This document shows positions 23,354 through 35,083 of a stretch of 64,000 bases of DNA, in pieces. This stretch comes from Primulina eburnea (taxonomy: Eukaryota > Streptophyta > Magnoliopsida > Lamiales > Gesneriaceae): NCBI RefSeq assembly GCF_022965805.1, contig NC_133103.1:26322445-26386444 (forward strand), read 5' to 3'. The position numbers and the translations under genes are program-made. Every line of letters starts with the position of its first letter. Positions within the stretch are counted from its first letter, which is position 1. The notes beneath the pieces are model-generated. The model made no database searches. It was not told where the DNA came from and saw only the letters and a list, made by a program, of their open reading frames with translations.

Positions 23354-25664
23354 GCAAAATGGTGTAGCTGAGAGAAGAAATCGGACCCTTAAAGAAGCTG
23401 CTAGAACAATGCTTGTTGATTCTGGTATTTCTCAAATATTTTGGGCAGAAGCAGTAAACACTGCGTGTTATACTCAGAACAAATCAATGATTAATAAGAA
23501 TCATATGAAAACAATATATGAGATCTGGCATGGAAGTGAAAGTATAATCACTTATTTCAAAATATTCGGGTGCAGATGTTTTATCCTTGATAATGGCAAA
23601 AATTATTTACAAAAATTTTATGCTAAATCTGCTGAGGGAATATTTCTTGGATACTCATCAGTTAGTATAGCTTACAGAGTCTTCAACAAGAAAACCTTAA
23701 ATGTAGAAGAATCGGCTCATGTTGATTTCGATGAAATCGAACTAACTAATAAGCCAACTGACCAAGTTGAGCTAGTTGATCGATTTACAGATATCAGTCT
23801 GGAAAATGATGACACAAAGGAATGTCATAATAATCAAAACATATCTCAAACACATGAACCAGAAGTACTGGATCAATCAGATGCACATGAAGTCGTCAGA
23901 GATGATCAGTTAACAGAGCATAATGATAACACTCAAATACCAGTTGACGAAGCACCAACTGAAGCAGAAAATTGTGTTCAGTTACCAACTGAAGAAATTT
24001 CTGAGACAACAAATACTGAGTACAGATGGAAAAAATCACATCCACCTGAACTGGTAATAGGAAATCCATCAGATCCAGTAAGAACTCGAAATCAAATGCT
24101 AAACTTATTTATCCATTCAGCTTTTGTTTCACAACTGGAACCAAAGAAAACTGATGAAGCTCTTGCTGATCCTAACTGGGTAAATGCAATGCAAGAAGAG
24201 CTAAATCAGTTTACTCATAAAAATGTCTGGAACTTAGTTCCAAGACCAATTTCAAAATCTTTCATAGGTACAAAATGGGTTTTCAGGAACAAACTGAACG
24301 AAGATGGTTCAGTTAGACGCAACAAAGCAAGATTAGTAGCACAAGGATACAGACAAGAAGAAGGAATTGACTATGATGAGACATATGCTCCAGTTGCAAG
24401 ACTGGAAGCAATTAGAATGTTTCTTGCTTATGCATCATTCAAGAATTTCAAGGTCTTTCAGATGGACGTAAAAAGTGCATTCTTAAATGGCCAGTTGCAA
24501 GAGGAAGTATATGTTGAACAACCCCCAGGTTTTATAAATCACATATTTCCTGATCATGTATATAATTTGAACAAAGCATTATATGGTCTTAAACAAGATC
24601 CCAGAGCTTGGTACGAAACTCTTTCAAAATTTCTAACTGTTCATGATTTTTATGTTGGATCAATTGATAAGACCTTGTTCAAATTTACTAAGAATAATCA
24701 CATTTTATTAGTTCAAATTTATGTTGATGATATCATATTCGGGTCAACTAACCCCAAAATATGCGAGAAATTTGCTAAGTTGATGCAGGAAATGTTCGAA
24801 ATGAGCATGATGGGTGAACTGACATTCTTCCTTGGACTGCAAGTGAAGCAACTGGAAACTGGCATATTCATCAGTCAGAATAAATATACAAAGGAGCTGC
24901 TGAAGAAATTTGGCATGGAATCATGTTCAGCTGCAAATACTCCCATGAGCATATCAGTAAAATTGGACACTGATCCAGGGGGAATATCAGTTGAGGCGAC
25001 ATTATATCGAGGTTTAATTGTGTCATTGTTATACCTAACCGCCAGTCGCCCTGATATTGTATTTGTTGTTTGCATGTGTGCTAGATTTCAAGCAAATCCT
25101 AAGCAATCACATTTTACAGCTGCTAAAAGAATTTTAAGATACCTTAAGGGTACACAAAATGTTGGGTTATGGTATTCTAAAGACTCTACTTCCAATTTAG
25201 TTGGATATTCAGATGCAGATTATGCAGGATGTAAGCTTGATCGCAAAAGCACAAGTGGATCTTGTCAATTTCTAGGAGACAGACTGATCTCTTGGTTCAG
25301 CAAGAAGCAGACATCTATAGCTACTTCAACAACTGAAGCAGAATACCTTGCTGCTGGTAGTTGCTGTGGACAACTGATCTGGATCCAGCAACAATTGAAA
25401 GATTATGGAGAAATTACTAATAATTCGCCCATATTTTGTGACAACACGAGTACAATTGCCATCACCTATAATTCAGTTCTTTACTCAAGGACAAAGCATA
25501 TAGATGTTAGACACCACTTCATCAGAGATCATGCTTTGAAGAAGAACATTAGACTGGAGTATATATCAACTGAACAACAAGCAGCCGACATCTTCACCAA
25601 ACCATTACCCGAGACTAAGTTTTCTTACTTTCGCAATATTCTTGGTTTAATTGATTTGTCTTAA
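23354..25664 (+). pseudogene. C pol, 5'-truncated: integrase end, RT, RNase H
   Basis: Copia-order polyprotein remainder. It begins in the integrase core at [19 protein letters not shown], so the zinc-binding part and first two catalytic acids are gone. Then a polar, acidic linker, RT ([60 protein letters not shown], catalytic YVDDIIFGS near 24718-24746) and RNase H ([57 protein letters not shown]) ending at TAA 25662. The remaining 750 codons from ATG 23409 are uninterrupted, in contrast to the damaged gag, but no start or protease is attached. One conserved spot reads [12 protein letters not shown] where relatives have QAPRAWY. Confidence 0.9.
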
Positions 25665-25741
25665 AATTATTATTAATGTTACTTTACTAACAGAATTATT
25701 TGCAGAAAATAAGAACACAACAAATTGAAAATAATAATTCA

Positions 25742-26173
25742 TTAAGAAAACCACCGCTCCCAGTTTACAGCAGAAATCATAGAACCAACCGAATCTAGCC
25801 ATTCTCTAACCCAATCATTCATCTCATAAATTCGAATTCTAGAAAATTCCCTAGTTTTAGAAATCTTATCAACCACATGCCACTCCTTCCATAACATTGC
25901 TTCCAACAGACAATTGTCCTCAATCAAATCTGTAACATGCCTAACTTCAAAATGCTCAATGTATTTTCTTGCTGTTGCTGCTTGAGCACGAGTAGGAACA
26001 ATACCACTTCTACTTACCCGCTGCAACTCATGAATCTTAAACCATGTTGACATCACCTTTTTAAAAAAATATTCTTCCATCTTTCTCTTCATCTCTTCTA
26101 AACGAGGATTCGATTGTTCAGTAACATGAACGTGCGTACTGCTGCACGCATCAAAATCACCTGAATCCGGCAT
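25742..26173 (-). CDS. Antisense ORF 1 of C, unknown function
   Basis: Minus-strand ORF of about 143 codons lying antisense just after pol. I choose the ATG at 26171-26173 (MPDSGDFDACSS); the open frame begins a few codons earlier at a GTG. Predicted all-helical and charged, with a Trp-rich C-terminus (MNDWVREWLDS, NWERWFS). No signal peptide or membrane segment. It is similar over its length to antisense ORF 2: both share an opening of acidic/Ser residues, then LExxKxxxE, FxK, W, SG...T, EHxxV, LxxxLxxKE, and a final WLRxW-like motif. Uninterrupted, with a TATA-like box 34-41 bp upstream, so it may be a real gene. I do not recognise the family. Confidence 0.6.
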   Translation of the reverse strand: MPDSGDFDACSSTHVHVTEQSNPRLEEMKRKMEEYFFKKVMSTWFKIHELQRVSRSGIVPTRAQAATARKYIEHFEVRHVTDLIEDNCLLEAMLWKEWHVVDKISKTREFSRIRIYEMNDWVREWLDSVGSMISAVNWERWFS

Positions 26174-26206
26174 ATTGAACTGCCATTGTCTCACATTCTA
26201 TCATCT

Positions 26207-26214
26207 TATTTATA
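26207..26214 (-). promoter_or_regulatory. TATA-like box of antisense ORF 1
   Basis: Minus strand TATAAATA, 34-41 bp before the chosen ATG. It is the same octamer as upstream of antisense ORF 2. Confidence 0.5.
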
Positions 26215-26441
26215 AATAGATGAAATTTAAATGTTGAAGAAGCTGAAGAGACTCAAGTCAACCAAAACGTTCTTCTCATTTACCGAGACTTCTTAACTAT
26301 CAGTTGTTCATTATCAACTGATATCAGTTTGACATTTATTACTTAACGATTAACAAATCATCAGTTCATCTGTTTGTGATCACAATAACCAATTACTTGC
26401 AGGAAAAAGAAAAAAAAATTAAACCAAAATAAATGTTTTAT
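26215..26441. other. Spacer between antisense ORFs
   Basis: AT-rich, 227 bp, rich in cag/ctg-like steps of the copia internal region. A poly-A-like run on the plus strand (26403-26417) lies just past the 3' end of antisense ORF 2. No gene seen. Confidence 0.4.
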
Positions 26442-26840
26442 TCATCCGTAAATATTTGCCTGGATTACATTTTCATATTTTTCCTCTATATCATCTATCC
26501 ACTTTCTCAACCAAACAGATAGAGCTGAGGAAGATGTTTTGCAAAAGTTATGAGAAGAAGCTATGCGATTAAGGAGATCCAGTTCTTTTTGAAGCATCAG
26601 CTGATGGATAAGACCTTCCTTAAAAACGTCCACCCACACAACAATGTGCAAATGCTCCCGCACTTCTCTCAACTCTGCCATCAGTTTTGGAGTAGTAGCC
26701 TCTCCAGAATTATACAGGAACTCCAGCTTCTGTAACCTTTCCCAATAGGGAAGACTCTTATAGAAGACTTCGTCTTCTATGGCAGTCTTCCTAGCTTCCA
26801 GAGAAACTGACGAGGCACCCGAGCTACTCGCATCTGCCAT
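26442..26840 (-). CDS. Antisense ORF 2 of C, paralogue of ORF 1
   Basis: Minus-strand ORF, 132 codons, ATG 26838-26840 (MADASSSGASSVSLEARK), stop at 26442. Charged and helical, with blocks YWERLQKLEFLYNSGE, LREVREHLHIVVW, LMLQKELDLLNRIASS and VWLRKWIDDIEEKYEN. It aligns end to end with antisense ORF 1 with low identity but matched spacing, including the C-terminal W-L-R-x-W. No stop or frameshift despite damage elsewhere in the element. TATA-like box about 55 bp upstream. It is divergent from the sense accessory ORF starting at 27407. Function unknown; antisense extra ORFs are known in other plant LTR elements. Confidence 0.62.
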   Translation of the reverse strand: MADASSSGASSVSLEARKTAIEDEVFYKSLPYWERLQKLEFLYNSGEATTPKLMAELREVREHLHIVVWVDVFKEGLIHQLMLQKELDLLNRIASSHNFCKTSSSALSVWLRKWIDDIEEKYENVIQANIYG

Positions 26841-26894
26841 TCTTTAGTCTTGAATATTTTTCACCAATATGACTAAAATTAACCGTGTTATGTG

Positions 26895-26902
26895 TATTTA
26901 TA
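26895..26902 (-). promoter_or_regulatory. TATA-like box of antisense ORF 2
   Basis: Minus strand TATAAATA, about 55 bp before the ATG, in a good position for a short 5' UTR. Confidence 0.55.
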
Positions 26903-27406
26903 GCAGAATATCAAGGAAGCTGAAGAGTCGTCAACGTTTCAGCAAAACGATAATCTTTCTGATTTTTAAATTTATTCGCTTTAATTTATGCACTAATTAA
27001 GGGGGAATAATAGTTTTAAGAAGTTAACTGAGAAAACAAATGATAGTAAACTCTCAACTGAAAGGATACAGTTTTACAACTGATCGTTCAGTTGGGAATT
27101 TCACTAATCTTCTCATATAAGTTAACTAATTAAAACGAATTATATTACAAATCAAGTGACGTGACTGTCTACTATCTAATGATGAATCTCATTTTGAAAA
27201 CGTGGAAGCATTTGAACCATTTAAATTGTACACACGCTTATAGCAACATTCACACATTTTTACAAAATTTTTAATGGACTGACACGCGTCCCGAATTTAA
27301 ACATTCACGAACAACTACACTAAGCCGCTTCAATTCAGTTTTTCTTCTTACGCATACTAATTCCAGAGCTCTCGTTTACAAATTACAGATCATTTTATCT
27401 ATTAAA
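26903..27406. other. Divergent intergenic region of C
   Basis: About 500 bp between antisense ORF 2 and the sense accessory ORF. Candidate two-way promoter region by position; no GC-rich word array here and no other gene seen. Confidence 0.4.
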
Positions 27407-28496
27407 ATGGCGAATCAAATTCCCGCTTACATGCTGAATGCAATGGCTATAAACTATGGATCAATTCTATCTTTCGGCAACACTAATGTCAAGAACGTCT
27501 TTCAAAAACTCGAAACTTCTGGGTTAAGGACATTCTTGGGTCAATCATCACAAGAGATCTACCCAAAAGAACTTCAGGAAATCTACTCTAACGGTACGAT
27601 CAATTCTGATGTAAACATCGCTTTTACTATCAATGGTCAGCTGCTGACCATTTCTGAAGATTCCTTTGGGGAAATCTTTTCTTTACCATCTGATGGACTA
27701 GCACATTTCTCTGATGTTAAGGCATCTGACATTGAAAAGATGCAAACCTCACTTTCTGCTGAAGGACGGAAAATCCATGTTTCCGACCCAAAGAAGGAAC
27801 TGAAGCACGAAGTTCAGTTACTTGCTGATATAGTCGCCAAAGGGATTTTGGCGAAAGCTGGATCTTTTGCTGCACTTACATTGGAAAAATTTCAAGTCAT
27901 TTCTGTCATTATGGCTGAACGTAAATTCAACTGGAAACATTTTATATTCAATATTTTAAAGAATATGTTTCTATCATCCAAACAGTCCAAAGGCTTTGCA
28001 GTACAACTGAGCTATCTGCTGAGAGTAAAAGGGTTAGTGGCAGATGATTCAGAAAAATCATCAAAATTCAAAGTCTTCAATGCGAAGAATACTATGCCAC
28101 TCAAGACCAAATTGGACATCTCTCCTGCTCAGTTTGTAAAGGTAAAACAGGAGATTGGGACTACACAAGCTGCCCCTAAATCAGTGAAAAAGGCCAAGAC
28201 ATTGGCTCAACTGGTATCAGCAAAAAGGAAATTAATTGTGAGAGAATCCGATTCAGAGAAAACTCCTTCCACAAAGATTGCCAAGAAATCGAGAACCCAA
28301 AGGATTAAACCAACCACTGCAGAGGAATCCATTCCTACTGACAAACCAATATCTTCAGATGCTCAGCAGCCAATTGAAGCAGTTCCTCTGAAGATTATCC
28401 CACCAGAAAAATCAGTTGGTGAAAAGAAAGAAGCAGTTAGGATCAAAGCTCCTTTGGTTAATATTCTTCATCCTGCTGCTCTGGCACGTGCCTGAG
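27407..28496 (+). pseudogene. C accessory ORF, N-terminal part
   Basis: Sense ORF in the position where Sirevirus-like elements carry extra or envelope-like ORFs. ATG 27407 opens MANQIPAYMLNAMAINYG. It has a folded-looking N-terminal half (TINGQLLTISEDSFGEIFSL, HEVQLLADIVAKGILAKAGS, FNWKHFIFNILKNMF) followed by a Lys/Ser-rich linker. No signal peptide or membrane span is evident, so an envelope role is not supported. It stops at TGA 28493-28495, created where a solo LTR inserted. The frame continues beyond the LTR at 30335: the codons on both sides join without shift once the LTR and one TSD copy are discounted, giving an original ORF of roughly 875 codons. Confidence 0.75.
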
Positions 28497-30334
28497 TGTA
28501 ATGGAAGTTGTGGGAAATGAGATGTAAATATGGTAGTTCGTACGGGTTTTAGCATAATGAGTTGAATATTGATCCAAATTGTGGGAGGCCTTAACCATTA
28601 GAAAGCTAAGATATAATGCTACAACTTTCACGTTTTGGGTTTTGTCCAAATCATTGTGGAAGACAAGCCAAAAGCGCCCCGAAGTGAGTTGTGTGTATCG
28701 TCACTCCTACAATGACACATGTTAGGAGAATGGGCATAACTTTTTACTCATACCTCCAAATGACCTGAAACAAGTGGGAGATTCAAGCCAAGACATAGAG
28801 CTACAACCTCCTAGTTTACCACTTTTTCAGATTATGAGGGGAAGAACCATTTCCGGAGCAATCTTTGAAGAGTCAGTGCGCAGAGGCAGAACAAGTGGCG
28901 CCCGAGCGGTAAGATTCTACCGCCCGAGCGCCGGTACACTAATGGTTCACGAAATTTACAGAACATATGGCGCTCGAGCGGTAGAAAATGACCGCCCGAG
29001 CGCCAGTGCACGAAAACTGCACTTTTTGGACAGAACATTCCGCGCTCGGGCGGTAGAAAATGACCGCCCGAGCGCCGCCTTACATATAAGAAGATAAGTT
29101 ATGGGTTTCTAAACCATTCCATCAGCTCCTCTTCCCCTTTTTCACAAAAAACTCGAAGGAAACATTTAGAAAACTTCTCCAAAGAGCTTCTTTCTTCATT
29201 TCCTTCATCATTTTGAAGATAGATCTTAGTACTCCACCTCAAGAACATCATATAGGTGTAAGTTTTCTTCCTTTTTAGTTATCCTACATGTATAGGAGTG
29301 ATTTTCAGCTAGTTTATACAATTGTGACTGAATTATTGGTATATTTGACAGTATAGGAGTGTGAAACACCGTCTCAAACCAGTGTTCTTAAGCTTGGACT
29401 GTAAGTTGGCATGTTCTTGAAGTAATACATGAGTAATATTATGATTTCAAATGATTCTCATTGATTATTGATATATGTACATTGTTAGTATATTTATTGA
29501 TGAAAACATAGCACCATATTCCATTGTTATGTATTAAATATGTAAGGAACTCATGAATATTGAAGATGGGTGCTATGTCAAGAACAAGAACATGAACATG
29601 AAAGGAAAATGACTGATTTTTACATGATATAGAGCTTGTTGGCATCATGGGTGGTTTTAAGTCCACCAAAGCTATTGGCCAATATATGTTCATGGGGCGT
29701 GGGGTTGCCAAAGGTTGCTCCCTGACGTCCAACACAGTAGTAGCTATATAATAAAGCAAGCACGGTAGTACAGGTCAACTAATGAGGCTCAAGTACAAAA
29801 TGAACATGAATATATGCTATGATATGACATGGTTTAAAGCTTCATTGTTGCCACGACTTGATATGTATGTTCCTTCGATGCATATTGATACATACAAGTG
29901 CCAACTTATTGAGTTTTATAAACTCACGTAGCTCATGTGTTACAGGATCAGGTAGTGAAGAGACATAGGATGCCGGTTCGCCAATGGATGCTTGTGACGT
30001 GTCTCAGCTCGACAAGAACCGGGCTTCTTATTGTATAGCTTCCGCATATGTATTATAAGTTTTACAATGTCAGGGTTTGAAACATGTTTTACAATGTTTA
30101 TGTCTATGTGTAGAATGAAGCAGAATACGTTTGTGTAGATGAAATATGTTTTTATATATATGAATGTAGTTGCTTGAGTTTTTGGGTTAAACAAAATGTA
30201 GGGGCATCATGCCAAAATTTTTCTAAACCGTCAAAGTGATGTTCCTTGTTTGATTTGCTTCATACTATAGTGATATCAATCAAACCCTATTTTGATTATG
30301 GTAATTATGCTAAGTATAGAGTAAGGGTGTGACA
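28497..30334 (+). repeat. Solo LTR inserted in C accessory ORF (1838 bp)
   Basis: Runs TGTAATGGAAG to GGGTGTGACA. Flanks are ctgag (28492-28496) and caaag (30335-30339), a 5-bp TSD with two changes; the reading frame supports CAAAG as the original. No internal region or PBS. Related to LTR F (53786-55808), which lies in the opposite orientation. It carries a three-unit GC-rich array just upstream of a TATA-like catataag (29083-29090). Confidence 0.82.
28900..29073 (+). repeat. GC-rich hairpin array in solo LTR
   Basis: Six cores (GCCCGAGC, GCTCGAGC, GCTCGGGC types) centred at 28903.5, 28925.5, 28975.5, 28997.5, 29047.5 and 29069.5. Every pair is exactly 22 bp apart and units step exactly 72 bp. 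The third unit is a perfect inverted repeat, CGCTCGGGCGGT, 8-nt loop, ACCGCCCGAGCG. Confidence 0.92.
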
Positions 30335-31877
30335 CAAAGGCATCAATATTATTGAACGGATGGATACTACCAGAACTGGTCTGGAAATTCCACACATTCT
30401 CAGCTCTGATAAAGGCAAGGGCAAACTGATTGAAGAGCCCAGGCCATCCAATCCGGTTCAAACACACATTGATCTTGTTTGGGATGAAGTTAATAATTTT
30501 GCTGCATCGAAACTTCAAATCTATGATGCTTGGACAGCCTATCGCACTCATACTTTTGCCAAGCAACTGAGAAAGAAATCTCAGTTAAAAAAATTTATCA
30601 AACTAGAGACTTTTGTCCTCAAGATAGTCAAAGCAGCCACCATTGCTCAAGCTATGGAAGGAAAAACATATTTCTTCGATCAGATGAGAGCCAAGAAGTT
30701 AGCACAAATCATTGAAAAATTGAGGGCTAACTACGTTCCAACAAACCCTACTGCCTATGATGATCATGCGGTAGTTACTCAGTTAGACACCGATCTGATT
30801 GGTTTGCTATCTAGGATAAAGTTTTGGGAAATGGATCAAAAGTTAGTTCTTCATAACGGAGAGTCAGACGATGATGAGGAGAAAATAATTGAAGAACCTC
30901 CCTCTCAGGAGAAAAAGGCATCCTCAGAACACACTAATATTCCAACTGAAGAGCCAGTTCAAGATAAGACTCAATCACCTACTGCTGAACATCAAATGTA
31001 CACTGAAGCAGAATTATCCTTCGCAAAAATTGATGAAATCATTCAAGCAGTGGTGCAAGAACCCCAACTAAATGAACCTCTCTCTGATAAAAATGATCAC
31101 CTCGTTGATCAAATCAATCCAGAGGTTCCTATCTCTTCAGAATCACCAGTTCAGCCAGATTCATCTGCTGACCAAGCTATTTCAACTGATGTGCCAATAG
31201 ATCCCCAAGATCATCCTCAAGAGGTACCAATTTTGGCTTCATCAGACTCTATTGTTCCTCCAAGCAGCTCATCTGCTGATCAAAATCCATCTTCTCCGCC
31301 TCAAGTTCTAGAAGAAATTGCTGCAACAATCACCTCAGTTCAGAATGTTGCTGAAACAGTAGCAACTGACCAAGAGCTGGTTATATTTGATCAAACCACA
31401 AGAGGACCGGAATCCTCTCATCAGTCACCTCCTCCTCAATCCACAGACATGGATCTTGTTCTTGAAGAAATACAAAACATGCAGCACAATATGCAGCAAA
31501 TAATTACTGAGGTAAAGAGAATTCAATCTACACAATTCTCTCACACCGTCAAATTGGATTCTTCAATTGAATATAACTCTGCAAAACTGAAAGCGATCCA
31601 AGCAAACATGGAGTCTCTTACCCAAACTGTAGATGAAATGAAGAAAGGTCTAGCTCAAAGCCTATTTACAACTCAAGATTTAGTTAGTCAACGAGTTCAA
31701 CGATTGGAAACCTTTGTTTCTAATAAGATGGAATTACTGCAAACCTGTTTACAAACTGCTGTCTCGAGTATCTCCACAGATGTCAAAATTCTTTCGAATG
31801 ACGTTCGCAAATTATCTGAGAAGATGGAATTGTTTGACAAAAAGGGGGAAGAAATCAAAGATCAGAGAGCATATTGA
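30335..31877 (+). pseudogene. C accessory ORF, C-terminal part
   Basis: Continuation of 27407-28496 past the solo LTR, open from 30333 to TGA 31875-31877; first clear internal Met at 30360 (MDTTRTGLEIP). After a helical region (WDEVNNFAASKLQIYDAW, LETFVLKIVKAATIAQAM) there is a long acidic, Pro/Ser/Gln-rich disordered part. The last 150 residues have heptad-like spacing (MQHNMQQIITEVKRIQ, LKAIQANMESLTQTVDEM, VRKLSEKMELFDKKGEE) and are very likely a coiled coil. No membrane segment. The product is unrecognised. The uninterrupted frame suggests selection on the intact parent or a recent insertion. Confidence 0.72.
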
Positions 31878-32038
31878 GAAACAACAGAAGAAATCATCTT
31901 GATAAAAAACAGTTAACCAGATTATTATATTCAATTGTTATTAAATCAAGACTTCCTTCAGTTCAAGAAATTCAATTTCTTATTTTACCTACAATGAGTT
32001 CAGACGTTCAGATATTATTTACTTAGTTTTGTCAAACA

Positions 32039-32054
32039 CCATAAAGGGGAAAAT
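32039..32054 (+). promoter_or_regulatory. Polypurine tract of C
   Basis: ccataaaggggaaaat directly before the right-hand LTR TGTTGGAAC. Confidence 0.8.
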
Positions 32055-32992
32055 TGTTGGAACTAAAATATGGAGTTTGACAAAATCAACCAACTGAAAA
32101 TACGAAGCAACTGATCGAGCAAACTCAGCCATTGGACTTAATAACTGAAAACAACTGACTGATCAGTTCGAAACTGATCAGTTGATATATTCAATCAGTT
32201 TGCAAGCACTCCTCAATTGAACATGCTTCGGGAAAGAACATAGCTGATTGCAACTGAATGTGGAACGACGCACTTCATTCAATACAGCTTGGAACAACGC
32301 ATTTCGGCGAAAACAATTAAGACTCCGCATCACAATAAATGATGTAAACAATGCCCAAGGAATAATCAAGAAGAATTCAACGGATACAAAGATTCAAATT
32401 CATCTCAAGTTACTGTTGGAAGTTTATAAATATGACGGAAGAACAGCTGAAGACAACAACGAAGTGATTACTATTCAAAAGCTTGCTGTTACTCTGTAAA
32501 AATCTCAGCTCACTCCTTACTTGATTTATTCGTAGCAGTTAAGGCTAAAATTTGAGCTTACAAGCAAGTTGTAACAATCGTTCAAATTCGATAGTGATAA
32601 GATCAGTTAAGCACTGAGATCATTCTGTTATACTAAGAGTTTCAGTTTTTGGCAGTGTTAAGTCCAAGCTGAAGTGGGTCAGTACAATTCTTGTATTTGA
32701 TCAAAGTCTTTTAGCAGATATCCTATCCTTGTGATAGAAGGGGTGACGTAGGAGTAATTGAAATCTCAGAACATCCAGAAACAATCCTTGCCCATTTTAC
32801 TTTTGTATTCTATCTTTCAGTCAGTTACCTTCCGCAACTGATTCAGTTTAACTGATTGATATTGATCAACAAGATTCCGAGAATCAGTTTGTCACCAAAT
32901 TGAACTCAAAATTTTAAAAGATCAATTTTAATGGAGAGTGTTTATTCAACCCCCCCTTCTAAACACTCTTGATACGTTAACCGATCCTATCA
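32055..32992 (+). repeat. C right-hand full LTR (938 bp)
   Basis: Matches 20229-21167. It is followed not by flanking DNA but by a PBS and a second gag, so it lies inside the element's right terminal repeat. Confidence 0.92.
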
Positions 32993-33053
32993 AGTGGTAT
33001 CAGAGAGGGTGAATCTTGTTCTTGAATACCTTTTGATATATAAACTTGCTAGC

Positions 33054-34990
33054 ATGACTTCATTCAACAAAATTCCTATGTTCTCCAGAGAAGAATTCGA
33101 TGATTGGAAAATTAGAATGCAAGCTCATTTAGCAGCACAAGATGATGACATGTGGTATGTCATAACTGATGGACCCATGAAGATTCTAAAAGCAAATACA
33201 GCAGTTGCCATCACAGAAGGGGCACCACAAAGAATAGAAAAGCCCAGACATGAATTGACAACTGAAGATAAAAGAAAAGCAAATCTTGACAATGTGGCTA
33301 AAGACATTCTGTACAAAACGCTGGACAAAGTAACTTTCAGCAAAATAAAGATGTGTAAAACAACCAAAGAAATTTGGGAAAAGCTGATCCAGCTGTGTGA
33401 AGGAAATGATCAAACCAAAGAAAATAAACTTTCTATTGTTGTGCAAAAGTTTGATAACATCAAAATGAAAGAAGGAGAATCAATGCACGAGTATGATGAA
33501 AGAGTAAGTAGTATCATCAATGAGCTAAATGCACTTGGAAAAATGTATACCAACAAAGAAATTGCACTAAAGGTAATGAGAGGTCCTCCCAAAGAATGGG
33601 ATGTCAAGACCATGGCAATGAGGGAATCCAAAGATCTGAACCAAATCGAACTCCATGATTTATTTGCTGATTTAAAAGCCTATGAATTTGAGCTGCAGAC
33701 CAGAGAAGGAGAACAATCTACTTCTGCAGCCACAACTGCTCTAGCCGCTGTCAGAACTGAACAAATCAGTTCAGTTGAAAAAGCTGCTGATCAGTTAAGT
33801 AACGATGCTATGTCACTGTTCATCAAAAAATTTGGAAGGTTCATGAGAATGAACCAAGGGAACTTCCAGAAACCATATCATAGAAACAACTCCAAGGATG
33901 AATCAAATGCATGCTACAACTGTGGCAAATCAGGCCACTTTATTGCTGATTGTCCTAAACCTAAGAATGATATTCAAGAGTCAACTGATAGAAGAAAGAA
34001 ATCATATGAACACAAAAGAAGAGCCAAGGAAGATTAAAAGTTCTTCAGAGAGAAACATGAAGTACTCTTAGCTGAAGAAAACAAATCAAAATGGGCAGAA
34101 CTGACAGTGAAGAATCGGAACCAGAAAGCTCATGCAGTTCTAGTGATGATGAGGAAGTAAAGTGCTTGATGGCTAATGATGCAGCAGAAGAGTCATCTAG
34201 CCAACAGGTATTTGATTTCAGTTCAACTGATTTGACACGAGAAGAACTCATTTTCACATTACATGACATGATAGATGAGTATCAGAAACTTGCATCATCA
34301 TTTGAAAAACTCAAAGCAAAGCAAACTGATCCCACAGACAATAAAACCAAAACTGATGAATCAGTTGAAAGGTTGAGTCTAAAAAGGGAAATTGCTGAGT
34401 TAAAAGCAGAAAGAAACAAAAATCAGTCATTAATACAGAAGTTGATGCTTGAGAACACAAAACAGACTGAGCTTATTCAGTCATGGAACAAATCATCTAT
34501 TGCATTGACTGATGTACAGAACTCCAAAAAATCAGTAACTGATAAAATTGGATTGGGGTTCTGTAACCAAGATGAAATGTCAACCAATGATACTCAACCA
34601 AAACTGAATATGAGCAAAGGGAAATACATTCACTTTGTCAAATCAGTTATGGTACAAGAACAATCAGAGCCAAGAAAACTGGTTAAAAAGACAACTGAAA
34701 GTATGAACAAGGGCAAAAGATATGGTATTGGTTATAGCCCAAAAGTGGTAACTGATTCATGCAGTCAGTCACCAAAAAGCTTTTACAAAAGCTATTCAAA
34801 TGGCTATTCCAATTACTATAACTGCAAGCTAGTTCAGAAGAGATATAGACTGAACAATCAGTTGAATAAAGCTAAAACTCATACTGTATCATCCGTACAC
34901 TACACAAGCACACAAAAGCCGAGAAAAACTATTTGGAATACAGCTACTGGAAAGTCTGTTAGACTAATCCAAGTATAGGTTCCTAAGGGA
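33054..34990 (+). pseudogene. C gag, right copy
   Basis: Second copy of the copia gag, a few percent different from the left copy. ATG 33054 (MTSFNKIPMFSREEFDDW) reads 328 codons to TAA 34035 and keeps the CCHC knuckle CYNCGKSGHFIADC, which the left copy has lost. After the stop the same product continues in another frame (34091-34978): an acidic Ser-rich stretch, coiled-coil-like EIAELKAERNKNQSL and a basic Asn/Tyr-rich tail (YSNGYSNYYNCK). It then meets the same LTR-end fragment as the left copy. No protease or integrase follows. More intact than the left copy, but still without pol. Confidence 0.85.
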
Positions 34991-35083
34991 CTAATCAGTT
35001 CAGGACCCAAATAGATATGGGTACCAAATTATATTATGTGTGTGACTGCAGGTAATATAATTGTGACAAGCACACAATTATAT

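Noticed and set aside
28774..29097. 107-codon plus-strand frame in the solo LTR
   Set aside because: It lies across the GC-rich hairpin array; its repeated peptide is a product of the 72-bp unit, and no start context or homology supports it.
27407..31877. Accessory ORF as a retroviral envelope
   Set aside because: No signal peptide, membrane segment or cleavage pattern; only its position after pol suggests it.
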